Origin: Paenilisteria rustica
GTDB lineage: Bacteria; Bacillota; Bacilli; Lactobacillales; Listeriaceae
NCBI RefSeq assembly: GCF_013820765.1
Contig: NZ_JABJVM010000001.1
Span: 1 to 64,000, forward strand
Length of the DNA stretch: 64,000 nucleotides
Direction: 5' to 3'
This document shows positions 1 to 9,123 of this stretch, in pieces. Both the position numbers and the translations under genes were made by a program. The notes beneath the pieces were generated by a model. It saw only the letters and a program-made list of their open reading frames with translations. It did not search any database and was not told the DNA's origin. Within the stretch, counting starts at the first letter, position 1; the number at the start of each line of letters is the position of its first letter.

Positions 1-57
1 CGAGCCAAAATACTAGCCCAACACTTTATCAAAGATTTTGACATCTCTGTAGGTTAA
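1..57 (+). CDS. possible C-terminal end of an upstream gene (partial)
   Basis: Reading frame 1 is open from the window edge to a TAA at 55-57 and would encode the tail RAKILAQHFIKDFDISVG. Eighteen codons are too few to identify a family, and the frame may be fortuitous. It would converge on spxH, with the spxH terminator just beyond its stop. Confidence 0.3.
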   Translation, partial: RAKILAQHFIKDFDISVG

Positions 58-93
58 GAAAAGGCACGAGCTATTGACTCCCTAGCTCGCACC
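57..93 (-). terminator. rho-independent terminator after spxH
   Basis: On the minus strand GGTGCGAGCTA pairs with TAGCTCGTGCC (two G-U pairs) around an 8-nt loop and is followed by TTTTCTT. It lies about 80 nt past the spxH stop. A second small hairpin (AGCTG/CAGCT) lies between them. Confidence 0.65.
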
Positions 94-170
94 TTGATAT
101 TTCACCCCAACAATTGACATAGAGCCAGAAAAAAGCTGCTCCGATAAAGAACAGCTCACAAAATGGTTAA

Positions 171-974
171 TTATAAGGCGACATATTTCCAAAGCGTTTG
201 ACCATCTTTAGAGTCCACCATCGTGACTTTTTGCTGTAAACGCCATTTCTTCATTTGTCGTTCTACTTGTTTCTCAGGCAAAGCATACAAATTTGCTATC
301 TCTTTCGTTGTAGAAATTTGGACTTCTTCCATGTATTCTTCAAGCGTTGGCGTTTCTTTCGGTTCTGGGAAATGATTGAGTAATTCGGAAAGAATGTGCA
401 CGTAAACATCATAACGATGCAACCCGCTAATCTTAAGGCCCTCATCTTCAATATTTCGATTGAAAAAGACAACGGTTGGATTCTCATCAATTTCCATCTC
501 ATGCGCTACTTTTTGATCACCAATATAGGCCCGTTTGGCAAGGTTAGATTGTAAATCGTTTTTGAATTCAATCAAATCAAGGCCAACTATTTTGGCTGTT
601 TCATATAGAACGCTAGATTCAGAAATATCCTTTTCGTCGATGAAATGGGATTCTTGGAGTTTGCGCAAGAAATCAATGCCTTGTTTCTTTCCTTGGAGTT
701 CGGCAGCTTTCACTGCTAGACAGGAAATGTAAGACATATGAGCCATTTCAGGTTGGGGAATCGTACAGGCATTTCGCTTCTGTCGATTCATCACCGTTTG
801 TAGGTTATTATGCAGGACATAGCGCAACTTAAAGTAGTTGCCATATTCCATCTGCAACCTCCGTATAGTATGTTCCATGTTCCAACAATCCGTACAAGCC
901 GGGTCGAAAAATAGATAAATCTCAATAGGCTTGCTATTACAGACCGATTGAAGATATAGATTTTGGTTTATCAT
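171..974 (-). CDS. spxH: SpxH (YjbH) ClpXP adaptor, DsbA/thioredoxin-like
   Basis: A 267-residue DsbA-fold protein of the YjbH/SpxH family, which delivers the disulfide-stress regulator Spx to ClpXP in the cytoplasm. The sequence shows a thioredoxin-like start with a CTDC motif at residues 27-30 ([10 protein letters not shown]), a cis-Pro-type region (ENPTVVFF) and a C-terminal winged-helix-like tail. I chose ATG at 974 because AGGTGAT precedes it; GTG at 983 is in frame. It is followed by its own terminator and is separated by about 270 bp from the upstream CYTH/TPR genes. Family assignment is confident; adaptor function is by homology. Confidence 0.9.
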   Translation of the reverse strand: MINQNLYLQSVCNSKPIEIYLFFDPACTDCWNMEHTIRRLQMEYGNYFKLRYVLHNNLQTVMNRQKRNACTIPQPEMAHMSYISCLAVKAAELQGKKQGIDFLRKLQESHFIDEKDISESSVLYETAKIVGLDLIEFKNDLQSNLAKRAYIGDQKVAHEMEIDENPTVVFFNRNIEDEGLKISGLHRYDVYVHILSELLNHFPEPKETPTLEEYMEEVQISTTKEIANLYALPEKQVERQMKKWRLQQKVTMVDSKDGQTLWKYVAL

Positions 975-1248
975 TGCTATCACCTGTTTTTCAGATTCTA
1001 ATCTCTCTTTTGATTAGACAAAGTATATGCGAATGGTTCCATTTTTCTAAGGGGCATTTGCTAGACATGTCATGACACATTCATACTACCATAACTATAT
1101 TTTAGCAGTGGAAGGGTAAATTAACAAATGATTGCAATCAAAAATATAAAACTTCCTTACCTAAATTTGACGAAACTGTAACATTTTATGCGAATTCCTA
1201 TGTGTGTGTATTTCAATGAGTACGCTAACATCAAGCCATATCAAGGCT

Positions 1249-1830
1249 TTATTTATCTTTGTAAACAGCTTCATAAAAACGTAATATTTTATTCTTTGTC
1301 GGGCGCTGCGGAATCTGTCGGTCCTCTAAAAAACGATGGAAAACTAATTTTCCTTTTTCAAAATTAGCGACTTCGTATTCTAATTCAAAATCATGTGTGT
1401 CGCCATAGAAGCTTTTATCGAAAACAAGCAGTCCTTTTTTATACTCTTTTTCAGCGCGGGTAGTTGTTAAGGAGCCAAACATGACAAGTTCTTCGTGGTC
1501 GATGCCAAGCGTATGTAGTGCGTCACGAACGTGTCCGACTGGGATATTAGCGCCGTCTAGAATCGCTGTGACTTGCTCTTCTGCTAGTATTTGTGTTGTT
1601 TCGAGTAAACCGATTTGTTCGGGTGTTTTTAGGGTGAGCTCATAATGTAATTCCCGTTTTCGGATTCTTAAAGCGGCTAAACGTGCTTTCAACTGAAAAT
1701 CGGTAGTATCAAAATAATAATTCGTTTGCGTGAAGAAATCAGATTCCTCCAAACGGAATTCATTAATTAGTAAATCATATTCGCTTGCAGTTAACATATT
1801 TTTAAATTCAATTTCTAATTCCTGGCTCAT
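1249..1830 (-). CDS. CYTH domain protein (YjbK-like)
   Basis: A 193-residue single-domain CYTH (triphosphate tunnel metalloenzyme) protein. The diagnostic start motif ELEIEFKNML gives the family's ExExK-like acidic/basic N-terminus, and alternating charged strands such as ALRIRKRELHYELTLK and HDFELEYEVANFEKG follow. Such enzymes bind triphosphate and divalent metal; the YjbK substrate in Firmicutes is uncertain (tripolyphosphate or thiamine triphosphate are family activities). ATG at 1830 follows AAAGGAGGGC; an in-frame ATG at 1866 would overlap the upstream TPR gene. It is probably co-transcribed with that gene, 19 nt away, and lies next to relQ as in related genomes. Confidence 0.85.
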   Translation of the reverse strand: MSQELEIEFKNMLTASEYDLLINEFRLEESDFFTQTNYYFDTTDFQLKARLAALRIRKRELHYELTLKTPEQIGLLETTQILAEEQVTAILDGANIPVGHVRDALHTLGIDHEELVMFGSLTTTRAEKEYKKGLLVFDKSFYGDTHDFELEYEVANFEKGKLVFHRFLEDRQIPQRPTKNKILRFYEAVYKDK

Positions 1831-1849
1831 GGACAAGCCCTCCTTTTTA

Positions 1850-2329
1850 TTAATCCCAGACAGCATCTAAGTCTTCTGAGTAGTTGATAATCGCTTTTTT
1901 GTAAGCAATAATGGTTGGATCGTTCGATGTTTCGCCAATAATTTTGATCGCGAGTTGCATCGCTTCTTTATAATGCTTCTCGTTATAGAGGGCCATACTT
2001 GCAAAAACGGTAATTGCTCGATTTTCTGGGAAGGCGACGCGAGCTTTTTGAAAAGTTTCGTTTGCTTTTTCGTAGTTACCGATGGCGCGATAGGTGCTAC
2101 CAAGACCAATGTAAGCATCGGCTAAGTCATCTTCTGGAAGGCCAATTTCGAGTGCTTTTTCATAGTAGGAAATAGCTTCGGTTTCATCGCTTAAACCATC
2201 GCAACTCCAAGCGGCATAGTAGTTTAAGAGGGCATTTTCTGGCTCTGATAGTAAGGCCTTTTTGGCGGATTCTTTGGCATCTTGATAGTGTCCATTTTCG
2301 AGCAATGCAAGAATTTCTGCTGTTTTCAT
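1850..2329 (-). CDS. TPR-repeat protein
   Basis: A 159-residue soluble protein made mainly of tetratricopeptide repeats: helices with the TPR pattern occur at about residues 3-30 (LLENGHYQDAKESAKKAL), 37-70 (YYAAWSCDGLSDETEAISYYEKAL) and 74-105 (AYIGLGSTYRAIGNYEKANETF). It probably scaffolds protein contacts; no enzymatic motif is present. The start ATG 2329 follows GGAGGAG, and ATG 2332 is adjacent. It is the first gene of a two-gene minus-strand unit with the CYTH gene and diverges from relQ across a 170-bp promoter region. Partner unknown. Confidence 0.8.
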   Translation of the reverse strand: MKTAEILALLENGHYQDAKESAKKALLSEPENALLNYYAAWSCDGLSDETEAISYYEKALEIGLPEDDLADAYIGLGSTYRAIGNYEKANETFQKARVAFPENRAITVFASMALYNEKHYKEAMQLAIKIIGETSNDPTIIAYKKAIINYSEDLDAVWD

Positions 2330-2498
2330 CATCGTTCTCCTCCTTGGATTGTATATTCATTCATTTTAACATAAGAAGGCAGAATAAATGAAATCAAAAA
2401 AGATAGATGTAAATAGGAGAGAAAGGCGTGCGAATATGCTAAAATAGAAGGCGAGCAAGTTTATCACATAATGAAAATCGACATATGAGGTGAGTGTT

Positions 2499-3161
2499 TT
2501 GAATCATTGGGAAGATTTTTTAGCGCCATATAAACAAGCAGTGGAAGAACTGAAAATTAAATTAAAAGGGATGCGTTCGCAATTTCAGCTTGCAAATAAC
2601 CATTCGCCGATTGAGTTTGTGACCGGCCGTGTGAAGCCAGTTTCGAGTATTTTAGATAAGGCGAACAAGAAGGATATTCCGCTGGACAGACTCGTTGAAG
2701 AAATGCAGGATATTGCGGGACTTCGGATGATGTGCCAGTTTGTGGACGATATTAATGTGGTCGTGTCGCTTCTGCGTCAACGCAACGATTTCCGAATTAT
2801 TGAAGAGCGCGATTACATTACGAATAAAAAACCAAGCGGCTACCGTTCGTACCATGTAGTGATCGAGTATCCTGTTGAGACGGTGCAAGGCGAGAGAAAA
2901 ATCTTAGCTGAGATTCAAATCCGAACGTTGGCGATGAATTTTTGGGCGACGATTGAGCACTCGTTGAACTATAAATATCAAGGAGAATTTCCTGAGGACA
3001 TCAACGTTCGACTGAAACGCGCGGCTGAAGCGGCCTTTCGTTTAGATGAAGAAATGAGCGAGATTCGTGAGGAAGTACAGGAAGCGCAAGTGTACTTTAC
3101 CAAAAATAAAGAAGTGCCAAAAGACAAGAATGCGAACCACCATACATTGCCGAAGAATTAG
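2499..3161 (+). CDS. relQ: small alarmone synthetase RelQ/YjbM ((p)ppGpp synthase)
   Basis: A 220-residue single-domain RelA/SpoT synthetase without hydrolase or regulatory domains. Visible motifs are FVTGRVKPVSSILDK, MQDIAGLRMMCQF, the basic KPSGYRSYHVVIEYP substrate loop and EIQIRTLAMNFWATIEHSLNYKY, which matches RelQ/SasB enzymes that make (p)ppGpp from ATP and GDP/GTP as a tetramer. I place the start at TTG 2499, giving MNHWEDFLAPYKQ, because GAGGTG at 2487-2492 is well spaced for it; GTG 2490 lacks a site. It runs into nadK 48 nt downstream, the usual relQ-nadK-rluA order. Confidence 0.9.
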   Translation: MNHWEDFLAPYKQAVEELKIKLKGMRSQFQLANNHSPIEFVTGRVKPVSSILDKANKKDIPLDRLVEEMQDIAGLRMMCQFVDDINVVVSLLRQRNDFRIIEERDYITNKKPSGYRSYHVVIEYPVETVQGERKILAEIQIRTLAMNFWATIEHSLNYKYQGEFPEDINVRLKRAAEAAFRLDEEMSEIREEVQEAQVYFTKNKEVPKDKNANHHTLPKN

Positions 3162-3209
3162 GTTATCGTGGTGGAATTTGCGTGCACATAGGATAGGGGA
3201 GAAGTAATG

Positions 3210-4001
3210 ATGAAGTATGCAGTCACTTCTAGAGGGGATGAAAAATCCAATCTGTTACGGCTCAAAATGATTGGCTATTTCGATGATTTTGATATGGTAT
3301 ATGACGAATCCGAGCCAGAGATTGTGATTTCTATCGGTGGAGATGGCACATTACTAGCGGCTTTTCATGATTATCAACACCGATTAGACAAAGTAACATT
3401 CGTCGGCATCCACACAGGCCATTTAGGTTTTTATGCGGATTGGCGCCCATCCGAGGCGGAAAAACTGGTTTTCGCTATTGTGGAAGGGAAATACGATACA
3501 GCAGCATATCCACTTTTAAAAACGACGATTAAATACGGTGGGAATAAGGAGAAGATTTACCTAGCCTTGAACGAATCAACTATCAAAAGTTCGGGTGGAC
3601 CGTTTGTTGTCGATGTTGCGATTAATGACGCCCACTTTGAGCGATTTCGAGGGGATGGCTTGTGCATGTCGACACCATCAGGCACAACGGCGTACAATAA
3701 AGCGCTTGGTGGTGCGTTGATGCATCCATCGATTGAAGCGATGCAATTAACCGAGATGGCATCGATTAATAACCGTGTGTACCGAACGATTGGCTCCCCA
3801 CTTATTTTACCAAAACATCATTCCGTGACATTGAAGCCGGTAAACGATAAAGATTTCCAAGTATCGATGGATCATTTGAGCATCCTACACCGCGACGTCC
3901 GCGAAATCCGTTACGACGTCGCCCAACAAAAAGTAATGTTCGCACGCTTCCGCTCCTTCCCATTTTGGAAGAGGGTACATGATTCTTTTATTGAAGAATG
4001 A
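3210..4001 (+). CDS. nadK: NAD kinase
   Basis: A 263-residue ATP-NAD kinase that phosphorylates NAD to NADP in the cytoplasm. The GGDGT phosphate-binding motif is seen in [15 protein letters not shown], followed by the NAD-binding stretches ALNESTIK and [19 protein letters not shown] and the second glycine-rich segment [12 protein letters not shown]. Length and layout match Listeria NadK1. Tandem ATGs at 3207 and 3210 follow GGGGAGAAG; the second gives the family N-terminus MKYAVTS. It is the middle gene of the relQ-nadK-rluA group, but almost 400 bp of structured and tandem-repeat DNA separates it from rluA. Confidence 0.95.
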   Translation: MKYAVTSRGDEKSNLLRLKMIGYFDDFDMVYDESEPEIVISIGGDGTLLAAFHDYQHRLDKVTFVGIHTGHLGFYADWRPSEAEKLVFAIVEGKYDTAAYPLLKTTIKYGGNKEKIYLALNESTIKSSGGPFVVDVAINDAHFERFRGDGLCMSTPSGTTAYNKALGGALMHPSIEAMQLTEMASINNRVYRTIGSPLILPKHHSVTLKPVNDKDFQVSMDHLSILHRDVREIRYDVAQQKVMFARFRSFPFWKRVHDSFIEE

Positions 4002-4009
4002 AAAGCTGA

Positions 4010-4108
4010 AAGAGCCCGTTTAGCCTCGACAGAAATTGTTAGAGGGCGCAGGGAAAAACCGTTCTTGTTTTTTTCGGAGGTCACGAAATTTCCGAGAGGC
4101 TGGCTCTT
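4010..4108. repeat. foldback element in the nadK-rluA gap
   Basis: Directly after the nadK stop the sequence can fold back: AAGAGCC (4010-4016) pairs with GGCTCTT (4102-4108), and AGCCTCG (4022-4028) with CGAGAGGCT (4093-4101). The interior holds a T7 run and GAGGGCGCAGGG. Downstream to 4292 there is no gene; a short stretch at about 4230-4253 (ACGCTTTCGCTCGATTTGT) repeats the end module of the hairpin-array elements elsewhere in the window. It could act as a terminator or be a decayed array element. Confidence 0.45.
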
Positions 4109-4292
4109 GAAGCTAGATCGCGAAAAGATGATACGTCGAAACCCGTAGCGTTCCCGCAAGCAAGATTGCGAGTCAACGAACAAATAGAAGACTAAGATTA
4201 GCCGCTAAACCAATCTTTAAAACAGGGATTAGTACGCTTTCGCTCGATTTGTTGGTAGCAGAATTTAGAGCTTACGCCAAAGAGATAAAAAC

Positions 4293-4370
4293 AAAACATA
4301 AAAGCAAAACATAAAAGCAAAACATAAAAGCAAAACATAAAAGCAAAACATAAAAGCAAAACATAAACAT
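4293..4370 (+). repeat. 13-bp tandem repeat upstream of rluA
   Basis: Five perfect head-to-tail copies of AAAACATAAAAGC (4293-4357) and a sixth partial copy (to 4370) lie 28 bp before the rluA start codon. The unit length is not a multiple of three. Copy number in such short perfect arrays can change by slippage and would alter promoter or leader spacing for rluA. The minus-strand hydrophobic reading frame through it is an artefact of the repeat. Confidence 0.9.
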
Positions 4371-4398
4371 TAGTGCAGGACATGTGAGGTATATAAGT

Positions 4399-5289
4399 AT
4401 GTATTTAGAATGGAATGTCGCGGTGGATGAGGAGAATCTGATGCTGCGTACTTTTTTGCGAGGGAAATTTGTTTCGAAATTGTTGCTTACTTCGGTGAAA
4501 TTTTCGGAGGATGGTAAGATTGAAGTGAATGGGAATGAGGAGAATGTGCTTTATCGTGTGAAAGCGGGGGATCATGTTCGGATTACTTTTCCGAGAGAGC
4601 AGGAGAATGAGCGGTTGATTGCGGAATATGGCGAGCTGCCGATTGTTTTTGAGGATGATTTTATTTTGGTGTTGGATAAGCCGGCGGGGATGACGAGTAT
4701 TCCGTCGCAGTATCATCCGAGTGGATCGGTCGCGAATCATTTGAAGGGTCACTATTTGCGGAATAATATTGATTCGGCAATTCATATTGTGACGCGACTG
4801 GATAAGGAGACGTCTGGCTTGATGCTGATTGCGAAGACGCGTTATGCGCATGGCAGGCTCAGCACGCTGCATCAGACGGGGCACGTGACGCGTAAATATC
4901 AGGCGCTTGTTTCGGGTAATATGGAGACGAGGTCGGGAAGTATTGTGGCGCCAATTGGTCGGAATCCGAATAGCCTCATTGAACGCGCAGTTGTTGCGGA
5001 CGGAAAATATGCGAAGACAAACTATGACGTTTTGGCAAGCTATCCGACATTCGATCATGTGAAAATTCAACTGGAAACTGGTCGTACGCATCAAATTCGT
5101 GTTCATTTTGCGCACGTTGGGCATCCGCTGATTGGCGATAGCATGTATGGCGGTCCGACAGAATTGGTGCAGCGACATGCCCTACATTCCTGTCATCTCG
5201 AGTTAATCCACCCATTCACCGAAGAAAAGATGGCTTGGGATAGCGAACTGGCACCAGATTTGGCGGCAATTTTGGCACAGTATAAATAA
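4399..5289 (+). CDS. RluA-family 23S rRNA pseudouridine synthase
   Basis: A 296-residue pseudouridine synthase that isomerises uridines in RNA. The catalytic motif HIVTRLDKETSGLMLIAKT carries the RLD aspartate, and the conserved binding motif LETGRTHQIRVHFAHVGHPLIGD lies near the C-terminus. The N-terminus has a short S4-like segment (LRTFLRGKFVSKLLL, then RVKAGDHVRI). ATG 4399 follows GAGGT; GTG 4384 is in frame but lacks a site. It is the last gene of the relQ-nadK-rluA group. RluD-like by length, but the exact target uridine cannot be read from sequence. The unusual feature is the tandem repeat immediately upstream. Confidence 0.9.
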   Translation: MYLEWNVAVDEENLMLRTFLRGKFVSKLLLTSVKFSEDGKIEVNGNEENVLYRVKAGDHVRITFPREQENERLIAEYGELPIVFEDDFILVLDKPAGMTSIPSQYHPSGSVANHLKGHYLRNNIDSAIHIVTRLDKETSGLMLIAKTRYAHGRLSTLHQTGHVTRKYQALVSGNMETRSGSIVAPIGRNPNSLIERAVVADGKYAKTNYDVLASYPTFDHVKIQLETGRTHQIRVHFAHVGHPLIGDSMYGGPTELVQRHALHSCHLELIHPFTEEKMAWDSELAPDLAAILAQYK

Positions 5290-5361
5290 TAACGGTTTTA
5301 AAATGGCAAGCATTCGTGTAAAATGAAAATAAGCGCGTAATTTTAAGGAGGAAATGAACAG

Positions 5362-6150
5362 ATGAATTTATCTTTAGAGGGAAAAAACTATGTCGTGATG
5401 GGCGTAGCAAATAAAAGAAGTATTGCATGGGCGATTGCTCGTTCCTTGAATGAAGCAGGGGCTAATCTGATTTTTACATACGCAGATGATCGTTCGAAGC
5501 GTAGTATCGAGGAGCTTGTTGGTTCTTTAAATGAAAATAACCAAAACCCACTTATTATTGAATGCGATGTGAATAAAGAAGAGGCGATTGTAGCTACTTT
5601 TGAAACGATTAAAGCGAAAGTTGGACAAATTTCTGGGATTGCGCATTGTATCGCGTTTGCTAATAAAGACTTTTTGGCGGGCGATTACTTGGAAGTGAAC
5701 CGTGAAAGTTTCCTACAAGCGCATGAAGTTAGCGCGTACTCATTCACAGCGATTGCGCGTACGGCGAAGCATTTGGAAATGTTAACAGACGATGCGAGTT
5801 TAGTGACATTGACATATCTTGGCGGCGAGCGTGTTGTGAAAAATTACAACATCATGGGCGTTGCAAAAGCAGCACTTGATGCAAGTGTGAAATATTTAGC
5901 GATGGATCTTGGGAAGCACGGCGTTCGTGTTAATGCGATTTCGGCAGGCCCAATCCGTACTGTTTCCGCGCGTGGCGTTGGAAGCTTCAGTGAATCGTTA
6001 GCGGTAGTAGAAGAAAAAGCGCCATTAAAACGCGCAACACAAGCCGAAGAAGTGGGCGATACAGCACTATTTCTATTCAGTGGTTTATCTCGCGGCGTGA
6101 CTGGCGAAATGATTCATGTGGATAGCGGCTACCACATTATCGGATTTTAA
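5362..6150 (+). CDS. fabI: enoyl-[acyl-carrier-protein] reductase (NADH/NADPH) FabI
   Basis: A 262-residue short-chain dehydrogenase fold enzyme that catalyses the last step of each fatty-acid elongation cycle and is the triclosan target. It shows the FabI nucleotide motif VVMGVANKRSIAWAIA and the catalytic Tyr-X6-Lys in YNIMGVAKAALD, with ISAGPIRTVSARGV after it. The start ATG 5362 follows AAGGAGGAAATGAACAG. It stands alone between rluA and a 375-bp hairpin-array element placed 20 nt past its stop. I could not find a clear FapR site in the short upstream gap. Confidence 0.95.
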   Translation: MNLSLEGKNYVVMGVANKRSIAWAIARSLNEAGANLIFTYADDRSKRSIEELVGSLNENNQNPLIIECDVNKEEAIVATFETIKAKVGQISGIAHCIAFANKDFLAGDYLEVNRESFLQAHEVSAYSFTAIARTAKHLEMLTDDASLVTLTYLGGERVVKNYNIMGVAKAALDASVKYLAMDLGKHGVRVNAISAGPIRTVSARGVGSFSESLAVVEEKAPLKRATQAEEVGDTALFLFSGLSRGVTGEMIHVDSGYHIIGF

Positions 6151-6170
6151 AAAAGGATAGAGTTTTGGCC

Positions 6171-6545
6171 AGATAAATCGGCGACAAGCGTTCGCACTGT
6201 TGGGGCTGTTCGAAACAAAGTGAGTTACAGACCCAATATGCCTGTGCGTAGCGCGAATAGGCGGTCATTCAGAGTTTGTAGAACCAAGGATTGTGCTACC
6301 TACATCTTTAAGGTTCTGCTACAAAAGAGTAGTTTCGCTTAACTTCTCGCATGGCCGGGGATACGACTCCCTTCTTACTTTTGTTGTGGTTCTTTGAAGC
6401 AAAGCGAATTAGAACCTCAATATGCAGAGGAACGCAGTGAGTCTGCCTTCTCTCCTCTGTTCCACCGAGTCTCCTGAATACAAACGCTTTCGCTCGATTG
6501 GTTTAAAGCAGGATTCGTGTCTTATCCAAAGAAACGACAACAAAA
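6171..6545 (+). repeat. hairpin-array element A
   Basis: About 375 bp without a credible gene, lying after fabI. It is made of successive small hairpins: TTGGGGCTGT/ACAGACCCAA (6200-6236), GCCTGT/ATAGGC (6240-6262), CTGCT/AGTAG, GGTTCT/AGAACC and GCAGA/TCTGC, ending with the ACAAACGCTTTCGCTCGAT module. The loops share a purine-rich core (GAAACAAAGTGAG, GTAGCGCGAA, GAAGCAAAGCGAA, GGAACGCAGTGAG). The same order of modules recurs in elements B, C and D. The only ORFs here are in drifting frames. Confidence 0.85.
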
Positions 6546-6563
6546 AAAGGAGCGTTGTCATTC

Positions 6564-6809
6564 ATGCTTTTAGGGATATCTGTCGGAGTATATGTTTTAG
6601 CTTCAGCGTTCGTACTACTATTTTGCAAGAAGTATGGATTTCGAATGGTCATAGCTCTAAGCTTGATTATGTTGTTTTTATTCGATGCAGCACCTTTTAA
6701 CAGTGCGCTAAGTATCGGGCTTTCGATGTTAAAGACACTGATCTTAATTGGAATTGTGTTACTAATCGTTTCATACTCTAAGAAGCGACAACAGAAAAAA
6801 TCGCCCTGA
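6564..6809 (+). CDS. small two-TM membrane protein
   Basis: An 81-residue hydrophobic protein with membrane segments at about residues 3-22 (GISVGVYVLASAFVLLF), 28-47 (IALSLIMLFLFDAAPF) and 51-72 (IGLSMLKTLILIGIVLLIV) and a basic tail KKRQQKK. I take ATG 6564, spaced 11 nt from AAGGAG; TTG 6555 is too close to the site. It is followed directly by a terminator shared with clpE. No family recognised; the basic end should face the cytoplasm. Confidence 0.55.
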   Translation: MLLGISVGVYVLASAFVLLFCKKYGFRMVIALSLIMLFLFDAAPFNSALSIGLSMLKTLILIGIVLLIVSYSKKRQQKKSP

Positions 6810-6831
6810 AAAAATTTTCAAGGCGATTTTT
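6797..6831. terminator. bidirectional terminator between the small membrane gene and clpE
   Basis: AAAATCGCC and GGCGATTTT flank a short loop, with A-runs and T-runs on both sides, so it can stop transcription from both converging genes. Confidence 0.85.
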
Positions 6832-6832
6832 A

Positions 6833-8983
6833 TTATGCTTTGGCTTGGACAGAAATCACGTCATCCTCCAGAATGGCAACGAGTGCTTTTGCTTCTGGTC
6901 GTTCAATCATGAAGTCAGCGATCGCGTCCTCTAGTTGCGCTTGAATCGTTCTGCGTAATGGTCTTGCGCCAAAATTAGGGTCATAACCGATCTCGGCAAG
7001 TTTTTCTTTTACGGCTGTATCCACTGTCAAATCGATTTCTTGTGGTGCTAGCATGTTGTTTAAATCAGCGAGCATCAAGTCCACGATAACAAGCAGATGT
7101 TTTTTATCCAAACTTTGGAACGTCACGATTGCGTCCAACCGATTTAGAAACTCTGGTTTGAAGTAATCGCCTAGTTTATCAAGGATTTCGGATTCTTTTT
7201 TCACCGCTTCGGCAGCAGTTGTTGCAAACCCGACGGAAGCCTCAGATAGCGTCGCACCAGCATTACTCGTCATAATAATCACGGTATCTTTGAAACTCAC
7301 CGTACGACCTTGACTATCCGTTAAGCGTCCATCCTCTAAAATTTGCAGGAACATATGCTGCACATCAGGGTGGGCTTTTTCCATTTCATCGAGCAAAATA
7401 ATGCTGTATGGATTGCGGCGAACTTTTTCCGTTAATTGGCCAGCTTCTTCATGGCCAACGTAGCCAGGAGGGGAACCGATGAGTTTGGAAACGCTGTGTT
7501 TTTCCATGTATTCACTCATATCCAGGCGAATCATCGCGTCTTCTGAGCCAAACATTTCAGAGGCAAGTGTCCGACCGAGTTCTGTTTTGCCGACGCCTGT
7601 TGGACCGACGAACAAGAAGGAACCGATAGGACGATCTTTTTGCTTCAATCCAACACGGCTACGGCGAATCGCTTTTGCAACCTTGGTAACAGCTTCTTCT
7701 TGACCGATAACCTTTGATTTCAAATTCGCTTCAAGGTTCTTCATCTTAGACTGCTCATCTTCTTGTAAACGACCAACTGGAATACCTGTTTTTTCTTCGA
7801 TCAGGGCTTGAATATCAGCCGCATGAATGGTTGGTATATCGGATGACGTACCTTCTGTTTTGCGCTCTTTTAGCTTTGTAATCTCATCTCGAACCGACGC
7901 AGCTTCTTCATAATTTTCATGGCGAAGTGCCGCATCTTTTTGTTCTTCTAATTTAATAATGCGCTCATTAATCGTATTCGGATCGATGTGCTCCAATGTT
8001 AAATTATATTTAGAACCAATTTCATCCATCAAATCAATCGCTTTATCCGGCAAATGACGATCTTGAATATAGCGGTCACTTAGTTTCGCAGCCGCTTCTA
8101 TCGCATCCTGTGCATAGTGAACGTGATGGAATTCCTCATATTTTGGCTGCAAACCTGCGAGAATCGTAAGCGTTTCATCAATCGTTGGCTCATCAACTAG
8201 TACCGGCTGGAAACGACGCTCTAAAGCCGCATCTTTTTCGATTTTGCGGTACTCTTTTAACGTTGTAGCGCCAATCATTTGAAGCTCCCCACGAGCAAGC
8301 GCGGGTTTTAAAATATTTCCGGCGTCCATCGAACCTTCCGCAGAGCCAGCTCCAACAATCGTATGCACTTCATCGATAAATAAAATCGTGTTTTCATCGG
8401 CTTGCAATTCGCTAATCAGTTGTTTCATACGCTCTTCAAATTGTCCGCGAATCCCAGTATTGGAAACGAGGGAAGCAACGTCGAGCAAAATAACTTCCTT
8501 GTTTTGGAGTTTTGCCGGTACATTTCCAGCGACAATCGCATTGGCCAAGCCTTCCACAACCGCCGTTTTACCGACACCAGGTTCCCCGATAAGCACAGGA
8601 TTATTTTTATTACGCCGATTTAGAATTTCAATCATACGCTGAATTTCTTCATCACGACCGATGACAGGATCTAGTTTTGCGTCCCGAGCCATTGCCGTCA
8701 AATTCGTACCATATTCATCTAGTAAACCACCGCGTCCACCGCCAGCAGTTTGTGTTTTCACGGCTGTTTTGCGTTCAGGTTGCGCGTTTTGTTGGTCACC
8801 AGCGATATTCGCAAAGAAATTATCCATTTGTGAGTAAAAATCATTTTGGCCGCGAGGTGTTCCGGCAGATGCTCTGAATTGCGCATAACAATCGGGACAG
8901 AGTGGCATCTCCATTTTCTGACCATTCATGCTCATATATAGTTGGATTGTAGCTTCGTTTTGATTACAATTTTGACATTTCAT
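6833..8983 (-). CDS. clpE: ATP-dependent Clp protease ATP-binding subunit ClpE
   Basis: A 716-residue Hsp100 unfoldase that feeds proteins to ClpP. It begins with the ClpE-specific zinc finger, Cys 3, 6, 29 and 32 ([10 protein letters not shown] ... LCPDCYAQF), then AAA module 1 with Walker A GEPGVGKT, a UVR-like coiled coil ([19 protein letters not shown]), AAA module 2 with GPTGVGKT and [11 protein letters not shown], and a ClpB-type D2-small domain. ATG 8983 follows GGGAGG; the longer ATG 8998 overlaps that site. A sigma-A promoter covered by two CtsR boxes lies upstream, so heat and protein-folding stress control is expected. It converges on a shared terminator. Confidence 0.97.
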   Translation of the reverse strand: MKCQNCNQNEATIQLYMSMNGQKMEMPLCPDCYAQFRASAGTPRGQNDFYSQMDNFFANIAGDQQNAQPERKTAVKTQTAGGGRGGLLDEYGTNLTAMARDAKLDPVIGRDEEIQRMIEILNRRNKNNPVLIGEPGVGKTAVVEGLANAIVAGNVPAKLQNKEVILLDVASLVSNTGIRGQFEERMKQLISELQADENTILFIDEVHTIVGAGSAEGSMDAGNILKPALARGELQMIGATTLKEYRKIEKDAALERRFQPVLVDEPTIDETLTILAGLQPKYEEFHHVHYAQDAIEAAAKLSDRYIQDRHLPDKAIDLMDEIGSKYNLTLEHIDPNTINERIIKLEEQKDAALRHENYEEAASVRDEITKLKERKTEGTSSDIPTIHAADIQALIEEKTGIPVGRLQEDEQSKMKNLEANLKSKVIGQEEAVTKVAKAIRRSRVGLKQKDRPIGSFLFVGPTGVGKTELGRTLASEMFGSEDAMIRLDMSEYMEKHSVSKLIGSPPGYVGHEEAGQLTEKVRRNPYSIILLDEMEKAHPDVQHMFLQILEDGRLTDSQGRTVSFKDTVIIMTSNAGATLSEASVGFATTAAEAVKKESEILDKLGDYFKPEFLNRLDAIVTFQSLDKKHLLVIVDLMLADLNNMLAPQEIDLTVDTAVKEKLAEIGYDPNFGARPLRRTIQAQLEDAIADFMIERPEAKALVAILEDDVISVQAKA

Positions 8984-9020
8984 TTGAAAACCTCCCATAA
9001 GTTTTGAGATTAGGTCTGAC

Positions 9021-9037
9021 TTTGACTTTATTTGACC
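9021..9037 (-). promoter_or_regulatory. CtsR operator (downstream box)
   Basis: On the minus strand this reads GGTCAAATAAAGTCAAA, matching the CtsR heptad direct repeat (A/G)GTCAAA-N3-(A/G)GTCAAA. It sits just downstream of the clpE -10. Confidence 0.85.
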
Positions 9038-9047
9038 TTATGTCGTT

Positions 9048-9076
9048 ATTATACTCTGACCAATATTGACTTTCAA
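9048..9076 (-). promoter_or_regulatory. clpE sigma-A promoter
   Basis: Minus strand TTGAAA (9076-9071), 17-bp spacer, TATAAT (9053-9048). Both CtsR boxes overlap or abut it. Confidence 0.85.
9055..9071 (-). promoter_or_regulatory. CtsR operator (upstream, degenerate box)
   Basis: Minus strand AGTCAATATTGGTCAGA: two imperfect CtsR heptads separated by 3 bp, located in the spacer between -35 and -10. Two boxes suggest tight repression. Confidence 0.6.
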
Positions 9077-9087
9077 GAATTATGCTC

Positions 9088-9115
9088 AAAAAAAGAATTC
9101 CGGTTAGGGAATTCT
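9088..9115 (-). terminator. terminator of the esterase-acetyltransferase unit
   Basis: Minus strand AGAATTCC, a 6-nt loop, GGAATTCT and a T-run, 9 nt past the acetyltransferase stop. Confidence 0.8.
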
Positions 9116-9123
9116 CATGGTCA

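Noticed and set aside
4198-4383. Hydrophobic 61-codon minus-strand ORF (repeated CFAFMFCFYVLLL)
   Set aside because: It is a translation of the 13-bp tandem repeat and has no ribosome site.
4405-5178. 257-codon minus-strand ORF opposite rluA
   Set aside because: It mirrors a well-supported pseudouridine synthase, has no ribosome site and an Arg/His/Asn-rich composition typical of antisense frames.
5290-5361. FapR operator upstream of fabI
   Set aside because: No sequence close to the FapR palindrome could be found in the short gap.
6171-6545. Elements A-E as insertion sequences
   Set aside because: No transposase ORF or clear target-site duplication; A, B and C lack obvious terminal inverted repeats.
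6422-6700. 92-codon plus-strand ORF
   Set aside because: It starts within element A and overlaps the better-supported small membrane gene in another frame; similar frames arise by chance in elements D and E.
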